Counted from the stretch's first letter, positions 44,960-57,228 are shown. The stretch is DNA of 64,000 bases from Selaginella moellendorffii (GCF_000143415.4 NW_003314266.1:2041139-2105138), one strand, 5' to 3'. Numbers and translations are program-made. Notes: generated from the letters alone by a model not told the origin.

Positions 44960-45925
44960 GTATATGCTTGTCAATCTCCTCTACATTGCTTCCAGAGTCT
45001 TTGAACCAGAGTACACCTGTGCCTTGAAACCTGGCTACCAGGCCCTCAAAATCCTCCCCCTTGGACGCCGGATCATAGCTTAGCTCGCTTAGAAGGCCAA
45101 AATTAACATATTTTCATCAACCTCGCTCCGTCTCCGAGCAGGAGCTGGCTTTTATGCAAAGCGGACAGGAGCTCCTTGAATTGGCTGTTTGTGACGTGAG
45201 GCCACCGCCATGCGTCAGGATCTCGCTCCACCTCCGCTTCCATGTCCTCGGTCCGGTCTATTTCTGGGTCAGGACTCCGATATAGCCAAGGACGAAAGTG
45301 AGGCTGCTCCGGTAATCCTTTTCCCAGTCCTCTGCCTCAACTGGAACGTAGCCTTCTTTGTAGAGTTTGGTCACCTCGCGTTCCACAGACTCTAGACGAT
45401 CGGCCTCCTTGATCCTGCTCCGGAGAGTGGCCAGCGAGGTGGCACAGCTCGGCCCAGAGGAAATAAGTGCTTCGAACAACTTTGTCTACAATGGTGCGAA
45501 GCTTGCCATCGCTGCTTCCTAAAGAACCAGTGAGACTTAGTAGAAGCCTCAGTACCTTTCCCAATATTCTTCGACTGCATCCAGAGCAAGCATGGTGCCA
45601 TCGGTGCTCAGTGCTCCCGCGGGGAGAGGCTGGAGGAGTGAAAAAGTTGACAAGAATGGAGAGGGCTTCCTCCGTGACGCTTGCCAAGGATGCGCAGGCA
45701 CGGAGCTCGGCAGCGTTGCCCTTGAGCAGCGACGACAAATACGCCTCGGGAAGCCAGTCGGGATCGTTGATTCTGATTTACCTGCAATGTGTGGAGGCCT
45801 CTGGAAAGAGCAATGTGTAGGTGGTTCTGAGACTTTGGATCTACTGCGAGTACTTCTTTAGAATGACCGGTGGTATGGTTGGGAATGAGCGGTCTTATGA
45901 TGCCGGATTGCAGAATTTGAGGCAA
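44960..45925 (-). pseudogene. Decayed multi-exon gene, not recognised
   Basis: The minus strand has protein-like stretches in changing frames: DWLPEAYLSSLLKGNAAEL then ASVTEEALSILVNFFTPP (about 45760-45640), DGTMLALDAVEEYWER (about 45610-45560), FEALISSGPSCATSL then EADRLESVEREVTKLYKEGY (45479-45340), PEIDRTEDMEAEVERDPDAW (about 45270-45210) and LLSELSYDPASKGEDFEGLV (about 45095-45035). Some frame changes could be short introns, but several have no GT-AG pair, so I call it decayed. The composition suggests a soluble alpha-helical protein. Family unknown. Confidence 0.45.
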
Positions 45926-45985
45926 ATGGAAGTCTTTTATTTCTTAACCCATTTTATCATCATCGTTTGCGCTTCTTGACTTCTT

Positions 45986-46796
45986 TTAAGGGGGACAAAA
46001 TGTGGCAATTATTTCAGAGGCTCCCAAGCACGAATAGCTCGAGGTGTTTGCTTCGCAAGGATAAGTTGACGACCTTGGGCACGCGGCCTTGAAAGCTCTC
46101 GCGTATTGGCTTGGGCTGCACTTGAGAGGACAAGTGTATCTCCCCCGGCAGCAGTACTGATCCTCGTTGAGTCCCAGGCATGGGCTCTTGCAAGCAATCA
46201 CTCGTCCAATGTTGCTCTTGTCCACCACCGCCAGCTCCTTGGGACACCCAGAGTTTGCATCGCTGCCGGATTTACAACCCGCCCAGGAGCACGACGAGTT
46301 CCTGGGAGCGATGGAGATGGCCAGATTGTAGCCCTCGAGCAGAGAGACGGAGTACCGGGCCGGGAGATTGAGCTGGGCGATGGTGGCTGGCGGAGTTCCA
46401 CGCTTGGAGCAGGATATATCGCCCGAGCCACAGTCGCCTGTGTCGCAGATGAATCTGCTGGTACTGGATCCGGGTGCCTGGCGCCAGGAGCACCCCGTTC
46501 TTCCCCAAAACCGGCCCGACCAGTCACGCGGGACGAAGAGCGAGAAGGTCTCGTCCGCGCTGAGCTCGGTTCCACTCGAAAATGGATTCGACACGCCCGG
46601 GTCAGTGGTCCATGCTGCCCACACGGAGAAGGAGCACGAGTTTCTCAGTCGGATCAACACGCTGCTGTCTTGGGCTCTCGATCCATGCCCTGTGTCAGAG
46701 AAGGTTCGATTTTTGGATCTACGGAAGAAGAAGAAGAAGAGACTTGCCTGCTGCGAGTGCGAGGAGGAAGACAAGAGCAAAAACTCCACGACACAT
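45986..46796 (-). CDS. Thaumatin-like protein (PR-5 family), secreted
   Basis: Exon 1 (46796-46748) encodes a signal peptide (MCRGVFALVFLLALAA). A 58-base intron with a GC donor (CAG/GCAAGT) and AG acceptor follows, then exon 2 (46689-45986), 250 residues in total. The mature part shows family marks: NSCSFSVWAAW near the start, WSGRFWGRTGC, CDTGDCGSG, PPATIAQLNL, YSVSLLEGYN, GCPKEL, YCC and the end ATFCPP. I count 18 cysteines against the usual 16; the extra two are in PLKC and TYPC and may form an extra disulphide. Such proteins act in the apoplast, some as antifungal or glucan-binding proteins. Reading straight through the intron gives a longer open frame without a signal peptide, which I consider wrong. 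Confidence 0.82.
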
Positions 46797-47529
46797 CTCC
46801 AACGTTGTTGATGATGACTTTGGGAATTGCTCATGCGATTCTTATAGCAAGCGAGCCATTTGACTTGAGACAGTGATGCTGGCGGGCGCTGTTTCGAAAA
46901 GTCTTGGTCTCATTGCTGCTGATAAGATTGACAGCTGCTTCATTGAGTGTGACCGATCACCAGCTTTCGACCGACAACCAGTGAAGGATTAGAATGGTCA
47001 ATCCTTCATTTCTACGCAGAACCTATCTTCATAGGAGAATCATAGTACCAGTTTTGCGCTCGTACACGATCAAACTGAGGTCCTGGAGAACAATGAAAGA
47101 TGAGAAAGAAGCTTCAGTGCACAAGATGGCTCTCGGTGGAAATTTTGTTTGAATAGATAAATTCTTATCAGAATTTGTTCTCGCTTCCTGGGTGCGTCTG
47201 GGTCATGTGCGCTGAGGCAAGTTCAAGAGCTGGATCGAACCACCATATTTAGCCCATCTCGGAGTCGGATGTAGAGTCCGAGGTCTGGGACTGGGCTTGG
47301 TGGCGTGGGCTAGTGGGATGTCGATCTGTAATTCATTGCTGTCATGTCTCTGTCCATATGCTTGTCGTCAGCGCTCCAGACGGGATGTGAACGATCTAGT
47401 AGCACACTACTTCATCTGTGAGAGTCAAATAGTATATCTACGCTCGGGCAACTTTCTCAAAAATCAAATATCAAATATGAAGTTTATGAAATTTCTATGA
47501 AGTTTGGCCTAAACTTGAGACGTCTCATG
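46797..47529. other. Upstream flank of the thaumatin-like gene
   Basis: The likely promoter of the minus-strand thaumatin-like gene, then spacer. No clear TATA box near the start and no supported gene. One open frame at 47297-47500 is unlike known proteins. Confidence 0.45.
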
Positions 47530-47655
47530 TACTGGACAGAAAGTGGCAGTTGTCTCCATATAGTTTGCTTCGCAAGGATAACCTTTCCTTGAAAGCTCTC
47601 GAGGGGCTGGACAAAGATCTGCCAGGGCAACAGTAGTGATCCTCGTTGAGTCAAA
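47530..47655 (-). pseudogene. C-terminal scrap of a thaumatin-like gene
   Basis: The minus strand reads LNEDHYCCPGRSL, then after deletions YPCEANYMETTATFCP, matching the last 60 residues of the gene at 45986-46796 with frame breaks. The rest of the gene is not found nearby. Confidence 0.75.
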
Positions 47656-49462
47656 TTTGACTTCTGATTTAGAGTCACCTTAATCTTTAGTGTCATGAAG
47701 TCGTCTGTTTTATCCAGGCAGTTAGTTGAGAGTCTGATATGGTCTTTGAAGAGAAGTGACCAAGAGATAGAGCAACCCGAAGAAGATTGATGGAGAAGCG
47801 CAAGCACAATGCCTTGTCCGTGACCGATGACATGTTGAGAGGCCCGATGAGATCATCTGGCTGCTGGCCGAGTCTCATTGCCCAGGATGCCATTTGCTCG
47901 CCTGCTAAAGCCACCCGATGACCACTGCACCGGCCCATCATTGAACTTACTAACTAAATCTTGATACGCGTCATTCAGCGTGTCCCTGTTCTCCTCAAAC
48001 TTTGGCACAGAGCCCATTCCGAGGCTGTGCTTACTCTTGCAAAAAGAACCACACGTATAGTTTGACTGATTATGGCGTTTTTACAAAATGTGGACGATTA
48101 AATCTGCTGAGTAATCGACGCTGCGATCAAACTGGACAGTGGATATATCAGCCAGAGACGACAGAAGGCGAAATCCCAGACAGACTGCAGAACGTTTGCG
48201 GACATGGCGTGTGAAAAATCTGTTGTTCGTGAGATGAATATCGTGGCTGCAGATGCAACTATCTCCGACGGGTAGAGGCTGGTCGGAATAAAGTCGGCAG
48301 CCATCGTAGAACCCTATAGTAGCGGTGATCGGTCCTTCTGTTGCTTCGATGGCGTTGTCTCCAGAAACGTAATACTTGACAAGATCATTGCTTGCTGGAG
48401 ACAAATCCCTCTCTTGTGGTGGCATTCTCCGGCTCGAGAACAGCGCCACCTCTCACTCTGACCAGAGCAATGCGATTGAGGCCACAACGCCGCGATCGCC
48501 CAGCTGCAAATCTGTGCACATGGAATGCGAATTCCGCCCTAGCGGTCCACAGACGCAATGGGACACACTCCATAGCTATCGAATGGCTCTAGGCGATAGA
48601 GCAAAGATCACTAACTGAAAAGCTGTGATCCGTGAGATTCACTGAAAACTATGAGCGTTCTTTACCCTCGTCCAAGCTGACCAGGAATTGCACAAATGTG
48701 TGAAAGACGTACCGCCATTGAAACTCAATCCCGGATAAGGCACGTGTACAATACGTGGCATGCGTATCTATACACACACACAAGTATTGAGAAATTCTTT
48801 TACAGTGCGAGAGTCGCGCTCTTGGGACAAGTCATATATGTCTTTGTCAGTTGCTAGCTTGAATTCTACCATCACCGTGTATCACATGCAAATAAATATG
48901 CAAGAAAACACAGAAACATAGATATGACAGACGAGCAAAACAATGCATAGTATAATTGTTCAGCGACACAATCTCAGAATCGTCAACACGGAAAATCCTG
49001 TAACCCATCTGCAAGAAAACTTATTTTTCCCTGAGATTTCAATTGGTTGCTAGCGAGCAAGAAGCGTGACACTCATACATAGCAGTGCCAATGGGCATTG
49101 GCAGGGGCAGCGGCTCACGGAGCGCTCTCTTCAAGCCCTCGGGCTCCAGAATGGAGAAAGGGAGTGGCTTCTAGCCCAAGCTTTGCTATTGTCCATCGCA
49201 GCTGCTAAAGCAAACATTCAAGAAAAGTTACAAGAACTGAGGGCAAGGAAGATCTTGTCATCGGCCTTGCAGCGCTAGCTCAAGAAGCCCTCGTCCAAGC
49301 TCACCCATCCCAGATCGCGATGTAGGAATCGAGCGCTGTCGCTGACCTTGGGCGCCCTGATTCTTTATATGCAGTCGAGAAGCGTGGTGCCTGGAGCTTG
49401 CAAGAAGGGTGCTGCTTCACGGCAGCTTGATCCGGCGCGAGAACTTCACCATCGCCAACCAC
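47656..49462. other. Unassigned interval
   Basis: It contains several overlapping open frames on both strands around 48000-48620. The minus-strand frame at 48449-48081 (ITATIGFYDGCRLYSDQPLP, GDSCICSHDIHL) looks the most protein-like, but I cannot name it and it has no convincing start. A plus-strand frame at 49066-49278 is also unassigned. No transposon or RNA gene recognised. Confidence 0.4.
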
Positions 49463-49696
49463 ACAGTACCGCCACCTATTTCCTTATAACCTAATGTTTC
49501 AACTTTATAAGGCTCTAAAATATTCGAATATTCTTATACAACTATTCGGACATACTTTTCATACTAGTCAATCCTGCTGACAGTACCGCCACCTATTTCC
49601 TTATAACCTAATGTTTCAACTTTATAAGGCTCTAAAATATTCGAATATTCTTATACAACTATTCGGACATACTTTTCATACTAGTCAATCCTGCTG
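49463..49696. repeat. Perfect tandem duplication, 2 x 117 bases
   Basis: Units 49463-49579 and 49580-49696 are identical by eye, and a third unit begins (ACAGT) before the match ends. Each unit carries the palindrome AATATTCGAATATT. It lies about 125 bases before the start codon of the U-box gene, so it falls in the promoter or leader. Confidence 0.95.
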
Positions 49697-49820
49697 ACAG
49701 TCAAATGCCATGCCACAAGGGTTTTGTCTTGCGCGATCACAGGTATGGCGCATTCTCGGCCTTGCTCGGTGACGGCTATGGCGCATTCTCTGCGGCGCTG
49801 ACGGCACTCTCGCATCGAGA

Positions 49821-52800
49821 ATGCTGCCGGGGCGATTTGGCGGCGTTGTTCTAGCGCCGGTGTCGGAGCTCCTGGCCAGGGTTCTCGTCCAGATCGCAGA
49901 GACAGTCGTGGCGGCGAAGGATGTGCTCATCGAGAAGGAGAGCTTCAGCCAATTGGCCAGGTATTTGGAGAAGATCCGGCCGCTGCTGGTGGAGCTCCAG
50001 GACAAGATCGCGGACGATGTTCCTCCGCTCAGGAAATCGCTCGAGACCCTGAGCAAGGAGATGAGGAAGTCGCAGGAGCTCATCGCGCACTGCAGCTCCA
50101 AGAGCAAGATCTACTTGCTCATCAATTGCCGCTCCATCGTCAGCCAGGTCCAGGGAATCACCCAAGAGATTGGGCGGTGCTTGAGCCTGGTGCCAATGGC
50201 GAGCATGAATCTCTCGGCCGACACGAGGCAAAATGCCATGGGTCTTCTCCAGGACATGCAAAGCGCACAGTTCAAGGCAACTCTCGCGGGGGAGGAGATC
50301 GTGGGAATGATAGAGAATGGAGTGAGGACGCGTCGTCTTGACAGTAACTTCTCCAATGATCTGCTGCTACAAATCGCTCACGCGGTTGGGGTTCCAGTGA
50401 ATCCAGTGGCTCTTCGCCAGGAGCTCTTGCAGTTTAAGAAGGAGAAGGAGGAGATAGAACTCCACAAGGACCAGGCCGAGGCTTATCAACTCGAGCAGAT
50501 AATTGGGATCTTAAACGCGGCCGATGCCGCGACCACGGCAGCCGAGAAGGAGTCGACGTACAGGAGGAAGAAGAGTTTCGGGGGGATTCACGCTCTACCT
50601 CCACTTCAAACTTTTTGCTGTCCGATCACGCAGGAAGTCATGGAGGATCCCGTGGAGATAGCTTCTGGACAGATCTTCGAGAGGAGTGCCATATCGAAGT
50701 GGTTCTCGGCTGGAAAGAGGACGTGTCCGACAACCAAAGTGGAGCTGGACTCGCTGGAAGTGAAGCCGAACTTTGCTCTTCGCCAGTCCATCGAGGAGTG
50801 GAAGGAGAGGAACGTTATCATCGGTATCGGAGTTGCGCGGTCGAAAATTCTTTCGGATAACCAGGACGACATTCACAGTGGTCTTCGTGACTTGCAGAAG
50901 CTAAGCGAAGAGAAGTCCCTGCATCGATACTGGATTGCCTCGGAGCGCCTCATTCCTGAAATTGTAAGGCTTCTCAAAGATGGCGGACGAGATACAAGGA
51001 GAAGGGCTCTAGAAACGCTGTGCAGTCTTGCAAAGAGTGACGAGATCAAGGTACTCTACTTTTTCTTTTCTCTCTCCCTCTCCATCACTTCTGAGGACTC
51101 TCGTGTTAGTGGATCAGGAAGAAATCACGGCAGAAAGCGCCATCCCGATCATCGCTCGCTCTCTAGCTCGTGACGTCGGGGAGAGCAGGCAGGCTGTAGC
51201 ACTGCTGCTAGAACTGTCGAAAATTCCTACGAGCTTGGAGCAAATAGGAAAGGCTCAAGGCTGCATTCTGCTTCTGGTGGCCATGCTGAGAAGTGAAAAT
51301 TCGAGCGCGGTGGAAGATGCTCGACAGCTGCTGGCAAACTTGTCCGGCACTGACGCCAACGTTATCCAGATGGCCGAGGCGAACCATTTCGGGCCCTTGA
51401 TCTCACGTCTAGATGAAGGTGAAATGCTATGCGTTTTTTCTTGTTCTGACAGAAGTTTTGCAGGGAGTGACGCGACAAAAATTCTCATGGCAACTGCGTT
51501 GTCGGAGATGAGCTTGACGGACGAAAGTAAAGCTACGCTTGGCAAGACAGGAGCAATCCAGCCTCTGGCGAGCATGCTCTCTTCTGGTAAGCCTGAATTC
51601 CAACAGCCAGCTCTTGGAGCTCTTGCGAGCTTGTCAACGTATCCTAGCAACAGGGAGGCCATGATCGCGGCAAATGTGCTACCTCCGTTGCTCCAGCTAT
51701 TGTTCTCCATTGCCTCGGTGGTGATGGCTCTCAAAGTACAGGCCGCTGCTACGATAGCCAACATTTCTTCGTGGGACGGTAGTGTAGCTGGGGACCAAGG
51801 GGACGTGGTAGACAAGTTTAGGATTCTCCAGAGTGAGGATACAGTGGCTCGACTTCTCGCGATGCTCAAGCTCACGGATCCTTCGGTGCAAGCTCACATA
51901 CTATACGGACTGGTGGCAATGTGCTCGAGAAGCAGCGCCAAGACTCTCCGACTAAGTCTGAGACACGCAGGGGCCATGGCGCTGCTTATCAGCTTGTTTC
52001 TGGAAGCCGAGGATCAAGAGGTTAGAACAGGTTCCTTGAAGTTGGTGTTTTGGATCTCCAGGGATACCACAGGCAAGGATCTGGCCTCGCACGTAGACTC
52101 TCCATGCATGGAAGCTCTAGTGAAGTTCATCACCTCTTCGCAAGACGCTGGAGCCAGCAGCGCTGCCTTGGGAATCATTGGCATTCTCCCACAGGCGGAT
52201 GCTCAAGTCATGCGGCTCCTCCAACAAGCCAGGGTTTTGCCTGCCGCCATCGACGCTCTCTCCGAAGCTCTGTCCAGGATCTCGACCAAGGAACCATACA
52301 ACACTCTCCTCGAGAACGTAGCGGGAGCGCTGTTACTCTTCACGAACCCCTCCAACGTCGAGGTGCAAACGCAAGCCGCCGGAGTTATACCATCGCTGGT
52401 GAGGCTGCTAGAGGTCGGGACGCCGCTAGCAAGGTCCCGGGCAGCCACAGCGCTGGGACAGTTCTCGGAGAACTCGGGCAAGCTGAGCTCCAGAGCTCCA
52501 GCTTCCAGAGGCTGCTGTAGCCTCTTCGGGCCTCGCCGCGACTTGGGCTGTCCAGTTCACGGTGGCAAGTGCTCGGTGCGATCGTCATTTTGCTTGGTGG
52601 AGGCGTGGGCGATCGCGCCGCTGGTCCAGACGCTGGGTAACGAGGACGGTCTCGTTCACGAGGCTGCGCTTGGGGCCTTGACAACTTTGCTCTACGATGA
52701 TACGTGGGAGAATGGAGTTCACGTCATCGCGCAAGCGCAGGGCGTGAGGCCAGTGGTGCGGCTGTTGACGAGCGGGAGCGCGGGGGCCAAAGAGAAGGCG

Positions 52801-52974
52801 GTGTGGATGCTGGAGAAGTTCTTCCGGTTTAGAGAGTACCAGGAGGAGTATGGCAGGGCGGCCCAGATGCCACTGATTGATCTCACGCAGAGAGGTAGCG
52901 CGTCGACAAGGCAGCTTGCTGCGAAAATCTTGGCTCATCTGAATGTTCTTCACGACCAGTCGTCATACTTTTGA
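49821..52974 (+). CDS. U-box/ARM E3 ubiquitin ligase, PUB42/43/44 (SAUL1) type
   Basis: Exons 49821-51050, 51118-51418 and 51464-52974 join in frame to 1,013 residues. Residues about 1-240 form the helical N-terminal domain of plant U-box proteins. The U-box covers about 265-330 (CPITQEVMEDPVEIASGQIFE, then WFSAGKRTCPTT and the LRQSIEEW end). From about 370 to the C-terminus are ARM repeats. The signature CCSLFGPRRDLGCPVHGGKCS followed by SSFCLVEAWAIAPLV near residue 870 is characteristic of the SAUL1 clade. These ligases transfer ubiquitin with an E2 and, in Arabidopsis, act at the plasma membrane in senescence and immunity. The length fits PUB42 better than PUB43/44 (about 800). No defects seen. 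Confidence 0.92.
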
Positions 52975-55218
52975 AAAAATCATCCTAGATTTCAACCATG
53001 CGATGATGGAATATAGGCTTTTAAATATATAAAGACAAGCTCCAGCTGGAGCTCCACCTTCTCAAGCCAAACAGGATCACTTACATGAACAATCCTGACT
53101 AAGAATCACTGCTGCTTAGCATTGTCACTAGCTTTGTTGGCGACCTTTGCAAGAACCTCTGCTGGGCTGTGGCCACAGGTTGGACAATTCACACAGATTA
53201 GTTGATCTTGAGCAATTCTTGCTGTGATGCACTCTTCAAACACTTCTAGTCACTATTGCACCACCAACCTCCGCTCTACGCACTCCAAGGCTGTTGGATG
53301 AAGCATCCTTCCAAAATCCTTTTCTTTTATTCTACTCCTTTCACTTTTACACATGCTGGAAAACACCCTCTCATCAACCTCCCTTCCAGCCAAATATTCC
53401 ACTATAAAGAAGGATTACTCTTTAGCTGGCTCTGCAACAAATCGTCTTGTCTTGCAGCCATGGAGGATGGCTTCAACTACTTCGCTACCAGGATCACAGT
53501 CCTGGCCACCACCCACCACTTTGGCTCCTCATCCTTGGCCACGTCAGTGCCAGCAGATTTAGTCTTGTGCTGTCTCTGATCTGGGCCTGCAAGATGCACA
53601 ATAATTCCAAGTGAGTAGCGGCACACCAGGCTATTGAAGTTGTTAATAAGCATGATGGCTGGAAACGGGCAAGCTTGAATGGCTATGATGGATGGGGGTA
53701 TGCCCCATCATATGGACCACATTATTCTTAAGATATAGAATCTATTTGGAGGATGCCGCTGTCAATGGTCTTGATTTACAAATAACACGCCATACCATGG
53801 ACGGCTTGGAGACATGAACCAAGTACTTAAGCTGGTCCAAACACGCTCGGAGACAGGCTTGCAGCATATAACATGTACAGAAACGTGTTATGACATGACA
53901 GATATCTTCTTCTACTACAAGGAACCAAAGGGTCTATTAATGAATCTACTTAGCTAAACACATTTTGTATTAGTGATAATTATGAAAATTATAATTAAAC
54001 ATGTATTTATGCCTAATACAAATATTATAAAATATATTTTAAAACTTTTTGAATTGGTTTTTGGTTTGCTTAAGCAAACCTGTAGGAGGACTGAGATGGT
54101 AATGAATATACTTAGAATATGCTTGAATATTCTTGGATATTCTATCATCCAATGGTGGTTATTCATTTAGATTAATTTCATATTTATAATTTATAAACGT
54201 GTTTATAATTTATAAACTTTTCTAACCACTTTATATCATCATGAGCATACGTGGTTTTTGGAGCATGAGCCAAAGAAACTATATAATGTATAGTGCATTG
54301 GTTAAGCTCTATGTCCATAATGGCAATTACAAGGGAGCTCTCAAAGTTCCACTGCCAAGGCCCTCAATCCAGGATCTGCCATGAAGCAGAGAATCTAGAG
54401 CCAAGATGGACGAAGCAGCCATTGATCCACATGAAGGGTAGAATGAAAAATAGGAGGAGCACTCATAGAGGCCTCCCAGCCTCAATTGTGACAAGCATGA
54501 AGCATTGAAACCAGCTCAGGGATTTGAGTAGTGCCCCCTCGAGATCAATCATGATGCTATCGTCATTCCCGGCCGCTGCATTGTCCACTGGCTCCAATGG
54601 ATTGCTCTTGTCCCTAGGAAGCATCAAGAAAATCATATTTGGACTAGTGAATTGATTGAGAATTGGCTCTCCCTGGAGGTTTGAGCTGAGAGCCACGATC
54701 CAGGATCAGAAACCCGCTATGGTGGTACTGATTGATTGCCCAGAATCAATCAATCAACCTGGAACGCATCTATGGATGGAGCTTAGATCTTCCTCAGTAT
54801 GGCTCCCTATTATGTGAGTGGGCAGTGGGTAGAAAACAAAGATCAGTGGAGGACAATCTTTCTATTCCTATTCATTCCTCTTTTCTAAAGCGACTGATAG
54901 AGGGAGATTGTAGCAGCTGAGGAGTACAGTCAGGCTGCTTCTAGCTTCAGCTTGGTCGATGATGAGAAGTATCTGGCAAGGATGTTTACAAATGAGGAGA
55001 GTCAGTGCACGAAAAGGTTGAAAAGGTTCAGAAGCTGCCGAATTGGTTTATTGTCTACCGTAACCCTAAGTTTGGAAAAGTTGACGGATTTTAATTTTTA
55101 GCTCAAAGTTTTATTCTTTTATGTTTTTGATTCTTCAAAGTGAAGTCTAGTTTATTTTAGGATTTTTTTACTAGTATAAATTAACTAGAGGTAATTCTAT
55201 TTAATCAATCACATAGAT
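52975..55218. other. Gene-free, increasingly A+T-rich interval
   Basis: The U-box 3' flank comes first. A short open frame at 53256-53579 does not resemble known proteins. At 54160-54220 are direct repeats of TTTATAATTTATAAAC. A protein-like stretch at about 54915-55090 (EEYSQAASSFSLVDDEKYLA; another frame LPNWFIVYRNPKFGKVDGF) could belong to the transposon that follows, but I cannot assign it. Confidence 0.4.
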
Positions 55219-56822
55219 ATGTCAGATTTGGATTGTGCTATGGATATTGTTCAGTCATCACCAGCTGAGGATTTGTCTACAGAATCAAATTCTTATGAAG
55301 GTTTGGTTTTTCTCTTTATTCCTTAGTATTTCTTGATTTATTTCTCTTTGGTTTTGTAGTTTCACAAGCAAAGAGGACAAAGTTGACCATCCTAAAAGCC
55401 ACTATTGCATCACTTGTCTTTGAAAAAGCAAATTCAACCAAAATTCTTGAGCTGAAGGTTTTATCTACGTATGGTTTTGAAATCGTTTTTTTTCTGTAGT
55501 TTTGATTTGCTTTTTGCCTAGGTATGGAACTTATAAAGTTCATCTTGCAAAGAACACTCTGCGAAGTGCAAAATACTTAACTTATATAATGGATTGTACA
55601 GATATGCATGGCTTGCAAACTTTAACTATATATGGTGATTCATCCATGTGTGCATGATTATATAATAAATTTATGGTTGGTAAATGTTTCTCACTTACAA
55701 GGTTTGTAATTTTTTAAAAAAAAATTAACAAAATTATAATTCTCTCACTGCAGATGGGTTGAACAACAGAAAAACCCAATTTACCACCATGGAACTTCAG
55801 AAAAAGTTCTTTATATTACAGATTCTTCTATCATTCAAATTATAGATGATTTTGATGTTAAATTAAGATTACAGCCAACTAGAGGAGCTTCTATATCATC
55901 TTTAATGGCTACTAGAGTTTATCCACAAGCTATACATGTTGTTGTAATCAACACTGGTGTTTTTCCTAAAATAAAGATTGCTTCTTCTGATAATCCTTTG
56001 GACGTAACTATGGTAATGTTTTTTTCTATTTAATTTTCTATTTCTAAGATATTTTCACAGCTCTATATGCATCTGGAGCATGAAGAGCAATATCATCATA
56101 TTGTAGCAGATTTATATGCTGGATATATGCCAAAGTTTTTATTTTTTAATATTATGAAAAGCATGAGTGCATCAGGTGATTTAGCAACACTTGGAAATAC
56201 TTTATTTTTGCCACTAGTTGATTCAAACGAAATTCAGAGGCTCAATGAAGTTTATAAAACACACCGTGGTCTCACTTCTAAAGACAAGGTAATGTAAATT
56301 GTTTACATCTACTTTCAAATCTAACTTCCAATTATACAGATTAGTGGATATTTCATCCCTGACAACCAATAGAGTCTCACTCAAGCTGAAAGTCTTTGCT
56401 CATTTTGCTCTTTCACAATGTTAGAGCAGAGAGAAGATGGTTTTGTTGTTTGCGCAAAGTGTAAAGGGCGTTCCATCCCTCGTAAATCAGCTACAATAAC
56501 TGGTTCTATTATATCAAATGACATGATGGAATATAGAGTTACAGTGCGTGATAAAATGGTGGATAAAATTTATAATTTGGATGAAGGGTCTATGGTCAAG
56601 TTTGCTATGGAGTCCCCAGAAAAGATTGCTATTTATCTATCTTCAAAACCAACAGGATTCTTTCTATTGAATGAGGCAAATATTATTGTCCATTTTGAGA
56701 CACCAAACAATTCAGCTATGGAAATTGCCAACAACCAGATACAATTGTCTCTTGTCTATTTTTCAATTGCTTTCTCTATAATACAAATATCTATTCATGA
56801 AATCTTGCAATGCTTCTCTTAA
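55219..56822 (+). pseudogene. RPA-like single-strand DNA-binding protein, two in-frame stops
   Basis: Exons bounded by GT-AG can be joined from MSDLDCAMDIV (55219) through STYGTYKVHLAKNTL (about 55520), LYNKFMVGKCFSLTRWVEQQ (55658-55780), LYMHLEHEEQ (56058) to a zinc ribbon CSFC ... CAKC (about 56398-56462) with TITGSIISNDMMEYRVTV after it. The order OB-fold, linker, zinc ribbon in a second OB-fold resembles the DNA-binding core of replication protein A subunit 1. Two in-frame stops spoil it: TGA at 55655-55657 and TAG at 56370-56372. Plant Helitrons often carry RPA-like genes with introns next to Rep-helicase, which fits the neighbour at 58.2-63.6 kb. The frame after about 56730 is uncertain. 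Confidence 0.5.
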
Positions 56823-57127
56823 CAATTTCTAGATTTCAAAGCACACAAACTAGAAATCCCATGGCAACGACTCACAAGATTGTTGCTGATTGCATTGCAC
56901 ATTCAATTAGAGAACTAATATGTGAGAATGATCGTGCTCTTACTGGATCCTACTGGATAACTTACAAAAGAAAAACAAAACAGCTTAGAAGAAAGTTAAA
57001 TGGGAAGGCACACATACATCAAAGGTTTGTTTTGGTTCTTGGCCCTCGATATCCATCTCTGGCAATGTTGAGCTCTCCTTCACCCTATAGTAGCTCAAAA
57101 GAAATCATTTCAAGTAGAACCTACATC
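56823..57127. other. Flank between the RPA-like gene and the repeats
   Basis: A short open stretch (THKIVADCIAHSIRELICEN, about 56873) looks protein-like and could be a further exon of the RPA-like gene in another phase. I cannot decide. Confidence 0.35.
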
Positions 57128-57190
57128 AAGACATCTCACTTGACATTTTGAATAACTTTCTTTGGACTTGGCTACCTTGTCCAGAGCTGT

Positions 57191-57228
57191 CACTATCAGT
57201 AGAGCCTGAAGATGCTCTACTGACAGTG
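57191..57228. repeat. Hairpin, first repeat unit
   Basis: CACTATCAGTAGAGC pairs with GCTCTACTGACAGTG across an 8-base loop; 14 of 15 positions pair. Confidence 0.85.

Noticed and set aside
46689-46834. A longer open frame for the thaumatin-like protein starting at 46834
   Set aside because: Its N-terminus is low-complexity (Ser, His and Phe runs) with no signal peptide; the GC-AG intron model gives an ideal signal peptide in frame.
49463-49696. CRISPR-like array
   Set aside because: Two adjacent 117-base identical units without spacers in a plant genome are a tandem duplication, not an array.
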